NCBI RefSeq assembly: GCF_947503125.1
Contig: NZ_CANNCR010000020.1
Location: 1 to 64,000 of the forward strand
Reading direction: 5' to 3'
Source: an uncultured Metabacillus sp.
Lineage (GTDB): Bacteria > Bacillota > Bacilli > Bacillales > Bacillaceae
DNA: 64,000 bases
Shown: one piece after another, positions 8,275 through 17,051 of the stretch
Layout of the letters: the number at the start of each line of letters is the position of its first letter
Position numbering within the stretch: position 1 is the stretch's first letter
Notes under the pieces: model-generated
The model's input: the letters and a program-made list of their open reading frames with translations, nothing else
Database searches by the model: none
Told to the model about the DNA's origin: nothing
Translations under genes and position numbers: made by a program

Positions 8275-9308
8275 GGGCACATAGAATTTTTACAACAATT
8301 GATACACATACGGGAGGAAATCCAACGAGGACGCTGATTAGTGGTCTCCCGAAACTAGTTGGAGAAACAATGTCAGAAAAAATGCTTCATATGAAAAGGG
8401 AGTATGACTGGATCCGCAAGTTTTTAATGAATGAACCACGTGGCCATGATGTAATGTCTGGAGCTTTGTTAACGGATCCATGTCATCCTGAAGCGGATAT
8501 TGGCGTGATTTACATAGAGACGGGTGGATATTTGCCAATGTGCGGACATGACACCATTGGTGTCTGTACTGCCCTAGTGGAAGCGGGGTTGATCCCCATT
8601 CAAGAGCCAATTACTTCAATAAAATTGGATACACCTGCTGGACTCGTGGTAGTGGATATTTTTGTAGAAAATGGAAAATCAAAAGAAGTATCCTTTTGTA
8701 ATATCCCAGCGTTTCTTTTAAAACGTGTTTCTGTTGATGTGGAAGGAATTGGACGTGTAGATGCTGATATTGCGTATGGCGGCAATTTTTACGCAATCAT
8801 TGACGCTAAATCGGTTGAATTGGATTTAATTCCAGAAAATGCTTCTAACATCATCGAAAAAGCGATTACCATCAGAAATACCATTAATGAAAAAACTGAA
8901 ATTGTTCATCCGCAATATCCGTTTATTAGAGGGTTAACTCATGTTGAGTTTTTTACTGAACCAACCCATAAAGAAGCAGATGTGAAAAACACAGTGATTG
9001 TTCCTCCAGGAGGAATCGATCGTTCTCCATGTGGAACTGGTACTTCTGCCAAATTGGCTGTACTATATGCTAATCAAAAAATTGCAATTGGAGAAGAATT
9101 TGTTCATGAAAGTATAGTGGGTTCTATATTTAGAGGATGTGTACTAGAAACAACAGATGTAAAAGGTGTCGAGGCTGTTGTGACTAAGATTACGGGTTCA
9201 GCATGGCTAATGGGAATGCACCGGTTCTTTCACCATGAAGAAGATCCGCTTAAAGAAGGGTTTCTCCTCATACCCCTGATGGAACATGAAATGGAGGACA
9301 TAAAATGA
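8271..9308 (+). CDS. Hydroxyproline 2-epimerase (proline racemase family)
   Basis: Proline racemase-fold enzyme of 345 aa with both catalytic cysteines: Cys91 in PMCGHD and Cys254 in RSPCGTGTS. A Cys/Cys pair marks racemases and epimerases, as opposed to trans-3-hydroxyproline dehydratases, which have Thr in the second position. Expected reaction: trans-4-hydroxy-L-proline to cis-4-hydroxy-D-proline in the cytoplasm, the first step of the pathway. The start ATG overlaps the preceding stop by 4 bp. Proline itself as substrate cannot be excluded, but the rest of the locus favours hydroxyproline. Confidence 0.88.
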   Translation: MRAHRIFTTIDTHTGGNPTRTLISGLPKLVGETMSEKMLHMKREYDWIRKFLMNEPRGHDVMSGALLTDPCHPEADIGVIYIETGGYLPMCGHDTIGVCTALVEAGLIPIQEPITSIKLDTPAGLVVVDIFVENGKSKEVSFCNIPAFLLKRVSVDVEGIGRVDADIAYGGNFYAIIDAKSVELDLIPENASNIIEKAITIRNTINEKTEIVHPQYPFIRGLTHVEFFTEPTHKEADVKNTVIVPPGGIDRSPCGTGTSAKLAVLYANQKIAIGEEFVHESIVGSIFRGCVLETTDVKGVEAVVTKITGSAWLMGMHRFFHHEEDPLKEGFLLIPLMEHEMEDIK

Positions 9309-10258
9309 AGATCCAAAAGCTATATTCAACAACAGATGTACACGTTGCCGGTGAGGCGTTCCGTATTATCAAAAACGTCCCATTCATTCATTATCAGAGT
9401 TTAGAACAGTTAAATGAGCAGTTTTTGAATGTGTTTGCAGAAGAATTCAATCTTTTATTGAATGAACCGCGCGGGTTTGCAGGCATAAATGGCTGTTTAG
9501 TTGTTCCGCCGATTAGCCCGGAAGCAGATGCCGCAGTATTATTTTTCAATCATGAAGGAACAGTTCCTCTTCATTACGGTGGTATTGTTGCTCTGACTAC
9601 AGCTTTACTGGAATGTGGACATTTGCAGCCTAGGTCATCAAGTAAATACAAAATCGAAACAATCTGTGGTTTGATTTCCGTTACCGCTATTATGGAGAGG
9701 GATGAAGTAGTTTTAGTTGTAATAGAAAGTGAAGCATGTCAATTAATTCAAACAAACGTCCCATTGTCTCATCCTCATTTAAAAGCAGATTTTTCTCTTG
9801 TGCAAGTGGATCAATTATATGCAGTGTTTGAGAAACGCGAAATATTTACAGAGATTCGTATTAAGGAGCTTTCTGAATTGAAAAGATGGGGACAAACAGT
9901 GCTTCAGACTCTAAAGTCCGATATTCCTGTAAAAGGTTTAATATTAATGGATGACTCTCATCTAGAAGAAGGGCGAATTAAGACGATTACTTTCCGTGAG
10001 GACAATTATATTGTTCGTTCTCCTGGATTCGGATCGACGATGGCATGTTATACAAGCTTACTTTCTAAAGGTGGATTGGATATGGAACCGCCATTCGTAA
10101 ATGAAAGTATTTTTGACAGCTATTTGACAATACATTCAGTCAACCAAACAGAGAGTGGATACCAGTTCACTTTGACAAGCCGCGGCTTCATTACAGGAAT
10201 GCAGACATTTGTATTAGATCCGACGGATCCTTTGCCTGCTGGATTTTTATTAAAATAA
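9305..10258 (+). CDS. Proline-racemase-family paralogue lacking both catalytic cysteines
   Basis: Protein of 317 aa related to the preceding epimerase: it shares the NEPRG motif, SPEAD, the TALLECG segment and the overall fold. The first catalytic position reads VPLHYGG instead of LPMCGHD, so His replaces Cys. The second reads VRSPGFGST instead of DRSPCGTGT, so Gly replaces Cys and Val replaces the conserved Asp. Racemase, epimerase and dehydratase chemistry of the known type should therefore be impossible. The gene is intact and translationally coupled (ATGA) to the epimerase gene, so it appears maintained. It may be a regulatory or structural partner of the epimerase, or a binding protein. 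No function is assigned. Confidence 0.8.
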   Translation: MKIQKLYSTTDVHVAGEAFRIIKNVPFIHYQSLEQLNEQFLNVFAEEFNLLLNEPRGFAGINGCLVVPPISPEADAAVLFFNHEGTVPLHYGGIVALTTALLECGHLQPRSSSKYKIETICGLISVTAIMERDEVVLVVIESEACQLIQTNVPLSHPHLKADFSLVQVDQLYAVFEKREIFTEIRIKELSELKRWGQTVLQTLKSDIPVKGLILMDDSHLEEGRIKTITFREDNYIVRSPGFGSTMACYTSLLSKGGLDMEPPFVNESIFDSYLTIHSVNQTESGYQFTLTSRGFITGMQTFVLDPTDPLPAGFLLK

Positions 10259-10474
10259 ACGATATGTAACAGCTCCTATATTTTTGATTTTCAGTGCCGT
10301 AAGGTTGAACAAAACGCTTGCCCAACCCATTCATCTCTTTGATTACAGTAATTTATTCCTTTATAGAATCATCGTTACCCCATCTTAATAGGTAGTAATC
10401 TCCTAATTGAAGCTTTGACTGTTAAAATAGCAGATGGGGGGAACTTCCTGTAAAGATCCGATAAGTCAAGCACA

Positions 10475-10503
10475 CCATCAGTAGGAAAACCACCTACTGA
10501 TGG
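10475..10503. terminator. Hairpin between convergent genes
   Basis: A perfect 11-bp stem, CCATCAGTAGG with CCTACTGATGG, with a 7-base loop. It lies between the end of the hydroxyproline operon (plus) and the end of the truncated gene at 10509 (minus). T-runs on either side are weak, so it may be a degraded or rho-assisted terminator. Confidence 0.5.
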
Positions 10504-10508
10504 AATTC

Positions 10509-11012
10509 TCACTTTATTACTTCATAGTCAAATAGCTTCCCCTCGTAAACCAATTCTAAGTCTTTATGATTCCTGAAATCATCAGGAGTAACCAGTGCCG
10601 GTAATTTATCCCATAGTTTTATTCCTGAGCGATATAGGATCTCTGCAACGAACTGTGAACAAAAATAAGAGTTGCTAAATTCAACAGGTTCATTTAAGGA
10701 TACGCCAAGCACACCAATTAAATTGTACAAAAACTTCTTCTGATTTTTAATGAACACGTTTAAAATACGTTTCATTTTTACGATATCACGTTCCGTTACT
10801 TCCAGCCTATAAATGACACAGGTCGTTTCAGGGTACTTGCTGTAGGTTCCTATATAGATGTCTTCCTTTACAAATCCCCCATTTATCGGATTATTTGGAT
10901 TTTTTCTTCCAAAGCTGTACATTTCATTTAATTTCTCATCAAAAGCAATGGACGCATGATTATATGGAGCCTTTGTATATTTTTTGATTGATTTTGTAAT
11001 GGTTTGCCCCAT
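10509..11012 (-). pseudogene. 5'-truncated permuted NlpC/P60 (YiiX-like) hydrolase gene
   Basis: The 167-residue reading frame matches the C-terminal part of papain-like, permuted NlpC/P60 proteins. It keeps the active-site histidine region (YNHASIAFD) and the cysteine region (NSYFCSQFVAEIL). It begins abruptly at a point where the family normally has a leading strand and helix. Neither the ATG at 11012 nor an upstream in-frame TTG at 11027 has a ribosome binding site or promoter-like sequence. The frame meets the remnant at 11025 head to head, suggesting one deletion removed both 5' ends. Confidence 0.65.
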
Positions 11013-11024
11013 ATTCAGGTGTCG

Positions 11025-11291
11025 CAAATTGTAACAACAATTGTCTCTTATATTATTTATCCATATTTAACTCCACTAAATGGTACGTTTGGTATTTTGT
11101 CGGGCATATTAATAAGCTTCAGCGGTTTTTTTGGAAGCTTGACCATTTCTGTTTTAAAACGGGACTTATTAATAGGTGATAGTGAGAAATTTAATACATT
11201 GAAAAAAAGCTATTTAAATCGAGTGGACAGGCTAACATATACCTCACCCGTATTTTTTCACGTGATACGGTATTTCTTTGATTTTATGTAG
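11025..11291 (+). pseudogene. C-terminal remnant of a phosphatidate cytidylyltransferase (CdsA) gene
   Basis: The plus-strand frame of about 88 codons carries two hydrophobic segments and the CdsA-like stretches GFFGSLTISVLKRD and VDRLTYTSPVFFH. The CdsA signature normally has an acidic residue after FG and a PGHGG loop; here these are changed (FGS, and KKSYL near the loop). The N-terminal two-thirds of the family are missing and there is no ribosome binding site. Loss of key residues plus truncation make it a decaying pseudogene. Confidence 0.6.
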
Positions 11292-11296
11292 AGATG

Positions 11297-11326
11297 AAAA
11301 GGGGCTGTCAACTTAAGTCAGCCCTA
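11297..11326 (-). terminator. Terminator of the small exported-protein gene
   Basis: The minus strand reads GGGCTG, an 11-base loop region, CAGCCCC, then TTTT. The hairpin overlaps the stop codon of the gene ending at 11324. Confidence 0.65.
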
Positions 11327-11653
11327 TTCCTTATAGCGTAAATATTGATAATTATCTGTTGCGACTGTATCAATGATGTTTCCTTCTTCGTCCTTATAAA
11401 CCTCGTATTCGCGATAAACTTCAACGACATATCCATCTTCCATAGTAATATCAACCAGCTTTGTTTCAAGTGTAGGTAGTTGCGGAGATTGTTCATCGGT
11501 TTCTTCATTTGAAGAAGCCGCAGAAGCTGTATCTTCAACCGGGAGGGGAAAGCTTGCAATCGCTTCTTCCTTTTCTGCGAAGATTGCAGAATCAAAGTAT
11601 CCAATAATGGCGATCGTTGCAACAATAATAAAAATAGGAGCAAATTTTTTCAA
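11324..11653 (-). CDS. Small membrane-anchored or exported protein, unknown function
   Basis: Protein of 109 aa. A basic start (MKKFAP) is followed by one hydrophobic helix (about residues 6-21), then an acidic, Ser/Glu-rich extracellular-type tail. The C-terminal part is YVVEVYREYEVYKDEEGN. The start is TTG at 11653, preceded by AGGAGG nine bases upstream; longer in-frame starts lack such a site. It lies upstream of and divergent from hemZ. I recognise no family. Confidence 0.6.
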   Translation of the reverse strand: MKKFAPIFIIVATIAIIGYFDSAIFAEKEEAIASFPLPVEDTASAASSNEETDEQSPQLPTLETKLVDITMEDGYVVEVYREYEVYKDEEGNIIDTVATDNYQYLRYKE

Positions 11654-11842
11654 AGGGTGCTGCCTCCTAAAGAATTTAGTTATTACCATTGTATGTTTGT
11701 CCTTTTTAAGAATATGCATTTGTCTGGTGATATCTTGCAAGAAAAAAGGTCATTTATACACTCCTAACATCTAACATTGACCTGCATAGAAACTTTTTTG
11801 TACACTTAAAGGAGTTTTGAAAATAAGTTAAGGTGATTATCA

Positions 11843-13339
11843 ATGAAAATATATATAAAAGGTATTGAGGATGAACGCTTCCATCGGCCGCTGCGCTTGA
11901 TTGGGAATTTATTTTTTGAAGAAACCGAGCTTTACTTTACACCAGGAGAGGCAAAGCTTGAAGCTGAGTTTTCCTTTACGGAGAGCGATGCAGGCGTTTT
12001 AATAACTGGCTTTTTACGTACGGAGGATGAAAAAGAATATACGGCAAGGAAAGAACAGCACATTCCCGCTCAGCTTGATGAAAAGGAGCATTTAAAGCTG
12101 GTAAAAAATACCCTTTCCTATGTGTATTTAACCCTTCTTCAGGAGTATACAGGAATCATTCAAAAATGGGGGATTCTTACTGGAGTCCGTCCTACAAAGC
12201 TGTATCATAAAAAACGTCAGGAAGGTATGTCAGAAGAAGCGATTCATCACATGTTTAAAGCTGAATATTTGCTCTCAGATGAAAAAATCCAGCTGATGAA
12301 GCAAATCGTCGAACGTCAATTGGAGGTCGTTCCTGATCTTGACTCTCTTTCTAATGAGGTCAGCATCTATATCGGTATTCCGTTTTGCCCGACAAAATGT
12401 GCGTACTGTACATTCCCGGCATATGCAATCAACGGCCGTCAAGGCTCTGTTACGTCATTCCTTGGCGGGCTGCATTATGAAATGAGGGAAATCGGCCGCT
12501 GGTTAAAGGAAAAAGGAATCAAGATTACAACCGTTTATTATGGCGGTGGAACACCAACAAGTATTACAGCAGAAGAAATGGATATGCTCTATGAAGAAAT
12601 GGTCGAGTCGTTCCCAGATGTTGAAAACATTCGAGAAATTACGGTTGAAGCAGGAAGACCGGATACGATTACAAAGGAAAAACTGGACGTTTTAAACAAA
12701 TGGAAGATTGATCGCATCAGTATCAATCCGCAATCCTATATTCAGGATACATTAAAGGCGATCGGCCGCCACCATACTGTTGAAGAAACCATCGAAAAGT
12801 TCCATTTAGCAAGAAGCATGGGGATGAATAATATTAATATGGATTTGATTATTGGGCTTCCAGGTGAAGGTGTGAAAGAATTTGATTATACATTAGCTGA
12901 ATCCGCAAAGCTTATGCCCGAATCATTAACGGTTCATACCTTATCCTTTAAACGTGCTTCTGAAATGACGAAAAATAAACATAAATATAAGGTGGCCAGC
13001 CGCGAGGAGATCAGTACGATGATGGATCATGCGGTAACATGGACGAAGGAGCACGGCTATGCACCATACTATTTATATCGTCAAAAAAACATCCTTGGAA
13101 ATTTAGAAAATGTCGGCTATGCCTTAAAAGGTCAGGATAGCATTTATAATATTATGATTATGGAGGAGCAGCAGACGATTATTGGAATTGGCTGTGGTGC
13201 TTCAAGCAAGTTTGTTCATCCGGAAACGAAGAAAATTACTCATTTTGCGAATCCGAAAGATCCAAAATCGTACAATGACGGCTTTAAGCATTATACAGAA
13301 GAGAAAATTGCCATTTTGGAAGAATTGTTTGCTAATTAA
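11843..13339 (+). CDS. hemZ: Coproporphyrinogen III oxidase-like radical SAM protein HemZ
   Basis: Radical SAM enzyme of 498 aa. The 4Fe-4S cluster motif Cys182-x3-Cys186-x2-Cys189 lies in IPFCPTKCAYC, preceded by a 170-residue N-terminal domain typical of HemZ and absent from HemN. A YGGGTPTS segment follows the cluster motif. HemZ is associated with oxygen-independent coproporphyrinogen III oxidation in B. subtilis, but HemN-like proteins also include haem chaperones, so the exact reaction is open. The ATG at 11843 follows AAGGTGA. A strong terminator follows at 13365. Confidence 0.88.
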   Translation: MKIYIKGIEDERFHRPLRLIGNLFFEETELYFTPGEAKLEAEFSFTESDAGVLITGFLRTEDEKEYTARKEQHIPAQLDEKEHLKLVKNTLSYVYLTLLQEYTGIIQKWGILTGVRPTKLYHKKRQEGMSEEAIHHMFKAEYLLSDEKIQLMKQIVERQLEVVPDLDSLSNEVSIYIGIPFCPTKCAYCTFPAYAINGRQGSVTSFLGGLHYEMREIGRWLKEKGIKITTVYYGGGTPTSITAEEMDMLYEEMVESFPDVENIREITVEAGRPDTITKEKLDVLNKWKIDRISINPQSYIQDTLKAIGRHHTVEETIEKFHLARSMGMNNINMDLIIGLPGEGVKEFDYTLAESAKLMPESLTVHTLSFKRASEMTKNKHKYKVASREEISTMMDHAVTWTKEHGYAPYYLYRQKNILGNLENVGYALKGQDSIYNIMIMEEQQTIIGIGCGASSKFVHPETKKITHFANPKDPKSYNDGFKHYTEEKIAILEELFAN

Positions 13340-13364
13340 TCTTACAAAAATATCAACATGACAG

Positions 13365-13401
13365 GCAGTGAGTACGGGTAAAGAGACTCACTGCTTTTTT
13401 T
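13365..13401 (+). terminator. Terminator of hemZ
   Basis: GCAGTGAGT (13365-13373) pairs with ACTCACTGC (13386-13394), followed by seven T residues. Confidence 0.85.
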
Positions 13402-13487
13402 CGTTCGTATTTATTTTCTTATCAAAAGCAGGAAAAAGGTGCCGGTATTCCGAAATGGTATTTTAATATAAATAAGGGGTGTATGGA

Positions 13488-14264
13488 ATGGGCAATCAAA
13501 CGGTTGAACTTGTGAAGGACGGAAAGGCGGCTGCACTATATTTCAACAGAGTGGATTCCTTAAATGCAATGGATATAAAGATGATCAAGGAATTATCAGA
13601 AATGTTAGAGGAAATAGCAGCATCTGATATCAAGCTTTTATTTATCACTGGAAGAGGTCGCGCTTTTTCAGCTGGAGGGGATTTAAAGACAATGCTTTCA
13701 AGCACAAGTGATGAAGAATATCAGCCTGTCATGGACAATATTAAGAAGATGGTGCTGGCCCTTTATACAATGCCTGCTGTCACGGTGAGCCTTTTAAATG
13801 GGGCGGCTGCAGGACTAGGACTTAGCTTTGCCTTAGCATGTGACTATGTCATGGCAGAAAAACAGGCAAAGACCGCAATGAATTTTATTAATATAGGACT
13901 TATTCCAGATGGCGGCGGCCACTTTTTCTTAATGAATCGACTTGGTGAGCATGCAGCTAAACAGATGATTTGGGAAGGGAAAGCAATGACTGCAGATGAA
14001 GCTTTGCAGGCAGGGCTAATTGACGCAGTGTATGAGGGGGATACAGAAGAACAGCTTGAGCTGCTGAAACGGAAAATGGAAGCAAGGCCGTTAAAGGCTA
14101 TGATTGCAACAAAAGCGATTTTTAGGAAACAAGGACTACCTCTATTAATCGATACACTTAATCAGGAAGCAGAAAAACAGCTCGAGATGAGGGGCACAGA
14201 CGATCATCGTGAAGGGGTTCAAGCATTTTTAGAGAAGCGTGTGCCGCAATTTAGCGGAAATTAA
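13488..14264 (+). CDS. yhaR: Enoyl-CoA hydratase/isomerase family protein YhaR
   Basis: Crotonase-fold protein of 258 aa. It has the oxyanion-hole segments GRGRAFSAGGDL and NGAAAGLGLS, and keeps an IPDGGG acid-loop region. The ATG at 13488 is chosen because AAGGGG lies eight bases upstream; a GTG nine bases earlier sits inside that site. Position next to hemZ matches B. subtilis yhaR. The CoA substrate is unknown; hydratase versus isomerase cannot be decided from sequence. Confidence 0.82.
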   Translation: MGNQTVELVKDGKAAALYFNRVDSLNAMDIKMIKELSEMLEEIAASDIKLLFITGRGRAFSAGGDLKTMLSSTSDEEYQPVMDNIKKMVLALYTMPAVTVSLLNGAAAGLGLSFALACDYVMAEKQAKTAMNFINIGLIPDGGGHFFLMNRLGEHAAKQMIWEGKAMTADEALQAGLIDAVYEGDTEEQLELLKRKMEARPLKAMIATKAIFRKQGLPLLIDTLNQEAEKQLEMRGTDDHREGVQAFLEKRVPQFSGN

Positions 14265-14273
14265 GCGCAAGAT

Positions 14274-14300
14274 AAAAGGGCTGAGGCCCAGCCCTTTTTA
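14274..14300. terminator. Bidirectional terminator between yhaR and yhzD
   Basis: AAAAGGGCTG (14274-14283) pairs with CAGCCCTTTTT starting near 14289, with A/T runs on both sides. It serves the convergent genes yhaR and yhzD. Confidence 0.8.
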
Positions 14301-14339
14301 TCCTAGCTTAACGTAACCCTCACTGATGGAAGTCTCGAT

Positions 14340-14525
14340 TTAACGTCCAAACAATAAGAGCTTTCCAGCTGCTGAAGTACAGCGGTGCGTTTTTTCTGCC
14401 CAATTATTTTCTTCAAGCTTACGCTGTCCGATTTCTTTTGCTTCCTGCTCGGATTGAGCTTCAAAGCTTTCATCACATAGCTTTTCCCCATTTTTCTCGA
14501 AAACGGTTAAATAGTAAATGGCCAT
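14340..14525 (-). CDS. yhzD: YhzD-like small protein
   Basis: Protein of 61 aa starting MAIYYLTVFEKNGEKL, with a charged central helix and a TSAAGKLLLFGR end. Size and sequence resemble the YhzD family of Bacillus, whose function is unknown. It is convergent with yhaR and upstream of the ABC exporter. No membrane segment is seen. Confidence 0.6.
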   Translation of the reverse strand: MAIYYLTVFEKNGEKLCDESFEAQSEQEAKEIGQRKLEENNWAEKTHRCTSAAGKLLLFGR

Positions 14526-14654
14526 TCTCCCATTCCTTCCCTTGTAAAAAATATTATGCTTATATCATTCTTAGTCTTCTTTCGATTTCCTGCTTGGTAA
14601 ATGAAACCTTTATCAATGTTGTTCGTATAAAGTAGTCACAAAGGAGGAGAGCGT

Positions 14655-15554
14655 ATGGTTCTGTATGTAGATCATGTTACAAAACGATTCGGTTCACACA
14701 CTGCAGTTGATCAGCTATCACTAGCGATTCCAGAAAGAGAGATTTTTGGTTTCCTTGGAGCAAACGGTGCCGGCAAAACGACAACCTTTCGGATGATTCT
14801 CGGATTATTAACCCCATCTGAAGGATCAATTACATGGAATGATAAAAAAATTTCCTATGAAGAAAGTAATCAAATTGGATACTTACCTGAAGAGAGAGGT
14901 TTGTACCCAAAGCTGAAAGTAAAGGACCAACTCATTTATTTAGGCAGATTAAAAGGAATGTCCAAGAACGAAGCGTTAGCTGAAATGGATCGTTGGCTTG
15001 AGCGGTTTAAAGTTCCTGAATATGCAAATAAAAAGGTCGAGGAGCTTTCAAAAGGAAATCAACAAAAAATTCAATTTATTGCAGCTGTTTTACATAAACC
15101 AAAGCTTCTTATTTTAGATGAGCCTTTTAGCGGATTGGATCCAGTAAATGTTGAATTATTAAAGAAAGCCGTCGTTGATTTAAAAGAATCTGGCACCTCG
15201 ATTGTATTTGCGAGCCATCGTATGGAGCATGTTGAAGAGCTTTGCCAGCATTTATGTATTATGCATCATGGAAAGCCTGTTGTTCATGGTTCACTTCGTG
15301 AGATTAAAAGATCATTTGGGAAGAAGAACGTATTTGTACAAGGTGATTTTGATATGGACTTCTTAAAGGAAACCCCCGGTGTGACAAAATTTAAGAAAAC
15401 CTCTGAAGGTGTCGAGCTCCAAGTTGAACATGATAAAATCTCACAACATATTTTTCAGAAGCTGCAAAATCAAGGCTTTGTTCGAAAATTTGCCCTTGAA
15501 GAACCATCATTAAATGATATTTTTGTAGAGAAGGTAGGTGCTTCCTATGAATAA
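14655..15554 (+). CDS. yhaQ: ABC transporter ATP-binding protein YhaQ (NatA-like)
   Basis: ABC ATPase of 299 aa with Walker A GANGAGKTT (35-43), signature LSKGNQQKI, Walker B LLILDEP and an H-loop ASHRMEH. A C-terminal extension is typical of drug and Na+ exporter ATPases. The ATG follows AAGGAGGAGA. It overlaps the permease gene yhaP by 8 bp. By family (NatAB) it powers export of Na+ or another small solute; the substrate is not shown. Confidence 0.87.
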   Translation: MVLYVDHVTKRFGSHTAVDQLSLAIPEREIFGFLGANGAGKTTTFRMILGLLTPSEGSITWNDKKISYEESNQIGYLPEERGLYPKLKVKDQLIYLGRLKGMSKNEALAEMDRWLERFKVPEYANKKVEELSKGNQQKIQFIAAVLHKPKLLILDEPFSGLDPVNVELLKKAVVDLKESGTSIVFASHRMEHVEELCQHLCIMHHGKPVVHGSLREIKRSFGKKNVFVQGDFDMDFLKETPGVTKFKKTSEGVELQVEHDKISQHIFQKLQNQGFVRKFALEEPSLNDIFVEKVGASYE

Positions 15555-16800
15555 GTTTTGGATTATGGTTGCACACACGTATACGAACAAAATTAAAACA
15601 AAATCCTTTATTATTACTACTTTACTGACGGTACTCATTCTTTTTGGTTTATCAAATATCACGACCATTATTGACACCTTCTCTAATGACGATGGTCCAA
15701 AAAACTTTGCTGTTCTTGATCAAACAGAAAATCTGTATCCTGTGTTTGAAAGGAATCTCGAAGTCAATGGAGTGCCTTTTAAGGTGGAAAAAGCTGCAAC
15801 TTCAGAATCTGCGCTTAAAAATCAAGTGCTGGAAGAGGAACTGGATGGCTTTATTATCCTAGCTTATGACGAAAATCAGTTTCCCACAGCAACTGTTAAA
15901 ACATTATCAATAACAGATCAAGAGGTCTTTACTCAAATTGAGCAGGTTCTCCAGCAATCAAAGCTGGAAATAGGCAGAGAGCGGCTTGGCATTGAGTCGG
16001 ACGAATTAACCCAATTGTTTCAGCCTGTTGAAGTAAATAAAGTCGCTTTAGAAAATAATGCGAAATCAGAAGAGGAATTGAATCAAGCGAGAGGGCTTGT
16101 CTATGTATTGCTGTTTGTCATCTATTTCTCTGTAATCTTTTATGCCAGCATGATCGCAACTGAAGTCGCAACAGAAAAATCATCTCGAGTGATGGAAATC
16201 CTCATATCCAGTGTGTCTCCAGTAAAGCAAATGTTTGCAAAGTTAATTGGGATTGGTTTAGTGAGCATCACGCAAATGGTTATTATTCTTGTAGGCGGGT
16301 ATTTATCGATTCAATCAAAATTTGAAGATTTAAATACAGTAACAGGCGGGTTTTTAGGATTTACCGAGCTTCCGCTCTCAACGTTTATTTATGCAGGAAT
16401 TTACTTCCTATTAGGATATTTCCTATTTGCAACACTCGCAGCCTTTCTTGGTTCGCTTGTCAGCAGAATTGAAGATGCCCAGCAATTAATCTCACCAATG
16501 ATTTTCATAATCGTTGGAGCATTTATGATCGCGATGTTTGGACTGTCAAACCCGGATACTACATTTATTACTATTAGTTCCTATATACCATTTTTTACTC
16601 CAATGATTATGTTTTTGCGGGTAGGTATGCTGAATATTCCGGCTTGGGAGATCGGTTTATCGTTTGTCATTCTCATTGCTTCCATTACGCTGCTGGCTAT
16701 CTTTGGCGCCCGAGTGTATAAAGGCGGTGTTCTTATTTACGGAAAGTCCTCATCCTTTAAAGATTTAAAAAGGGCTTTGCTGATGTCGAAGGATAAGTAG
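15547..16800 (+). CDS. yhaP: ABC transporter permease YhaP (NatB-like)
   Basis: ABC-2 type permease of 417 aa. One N-terminal transmembrane helix is followed by a roughly 150-residue extracytoplasmic domain, then five or more helices in the second half. The conserved segment ATEKSSRVMEILISSVSP follows the second helix. The ATG at 15547 has AGGTAGGTG upstream; a GTG nine bases earlier is less well placed. Forms an exporter with YhaQ. Confidence 0.86.
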   Translation: MNKFWIMVAHTYTNKIKTKSFIITTLLTVLILFGLSNITTIIDTFSNDDGPKNFAVLDQTENLYPVFERNLEVNGVPFKVEKAATSESALKNQVLEEELDGFIILAYDENQFPTATVKTLSITDQEVFTQIEQVLQQSKLEIGRERLGIESDELTQLFQPVEVNKVALENNAKSEEELNQARGLVYVLLFVIYFSVIFYASMIATEVATEKSSRVMEILISSVSPVKQMFAKLIGIGLVSITQMVIILVGGYLSIQSKFEDLNTVTGGFLGFTELPLSTFIYAGIYFLLGYFLFATLAAFLGSLVSRIEDAQQLISPMIFIIVGAFMIAMFGLSNPDTTFITISSYIPFFTPMIMFLRVGMLNIPAWEIGLSFVILIASITLLAIFGARVYKGGVLIYGKSSSFKDLKRALLMSKDK

Positions 16801-16818
16801 GGATTATGTGCTTAAGTA

Positions 16819-16850
16819 GAGCCGGGACTCAAACTAAAGGAGACCGGCTC
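16819..16850 (+). terminator. Hairpin after yhaP (first)
   Basis: GAGCCGG (16819-16825) pairs with CCGGCTC (16844-16850), followed by TTAATT. A second hairpin follows about 60 bp on. Confidence 0.55.
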
Positions 16851-16908
16851 TTAATTCCTCAATCACATATGTTTACTATATATATTTAAATTACTTTAAC
16901 ATGAAAAT

Positions 16909-16940
16909 GGGCTGACTTTTTTAAGGCAGCCCTTATTCTT
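16909..16940 (+). terminator. Terminator after yhaP (second)
   Basis: GGGCTG (16909-16914) pairs with CAGCCC (16927-16932), followed by a TTATTCTTTT tract. Together with the hairpin at 16819 it closes the yhaQP unit before yhaO. Confidence 0.65.
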
Positions 16941-17051
16941 TTGAGTTGGGAACGTGCATTCGCATTTTAACGATGGTAAAATAAAGTAAGACTTTATCAT
17001 TAAGATGGGAAACAGATAGAGAAGGTCCAAATATAAAGGTGGAATAAATTT

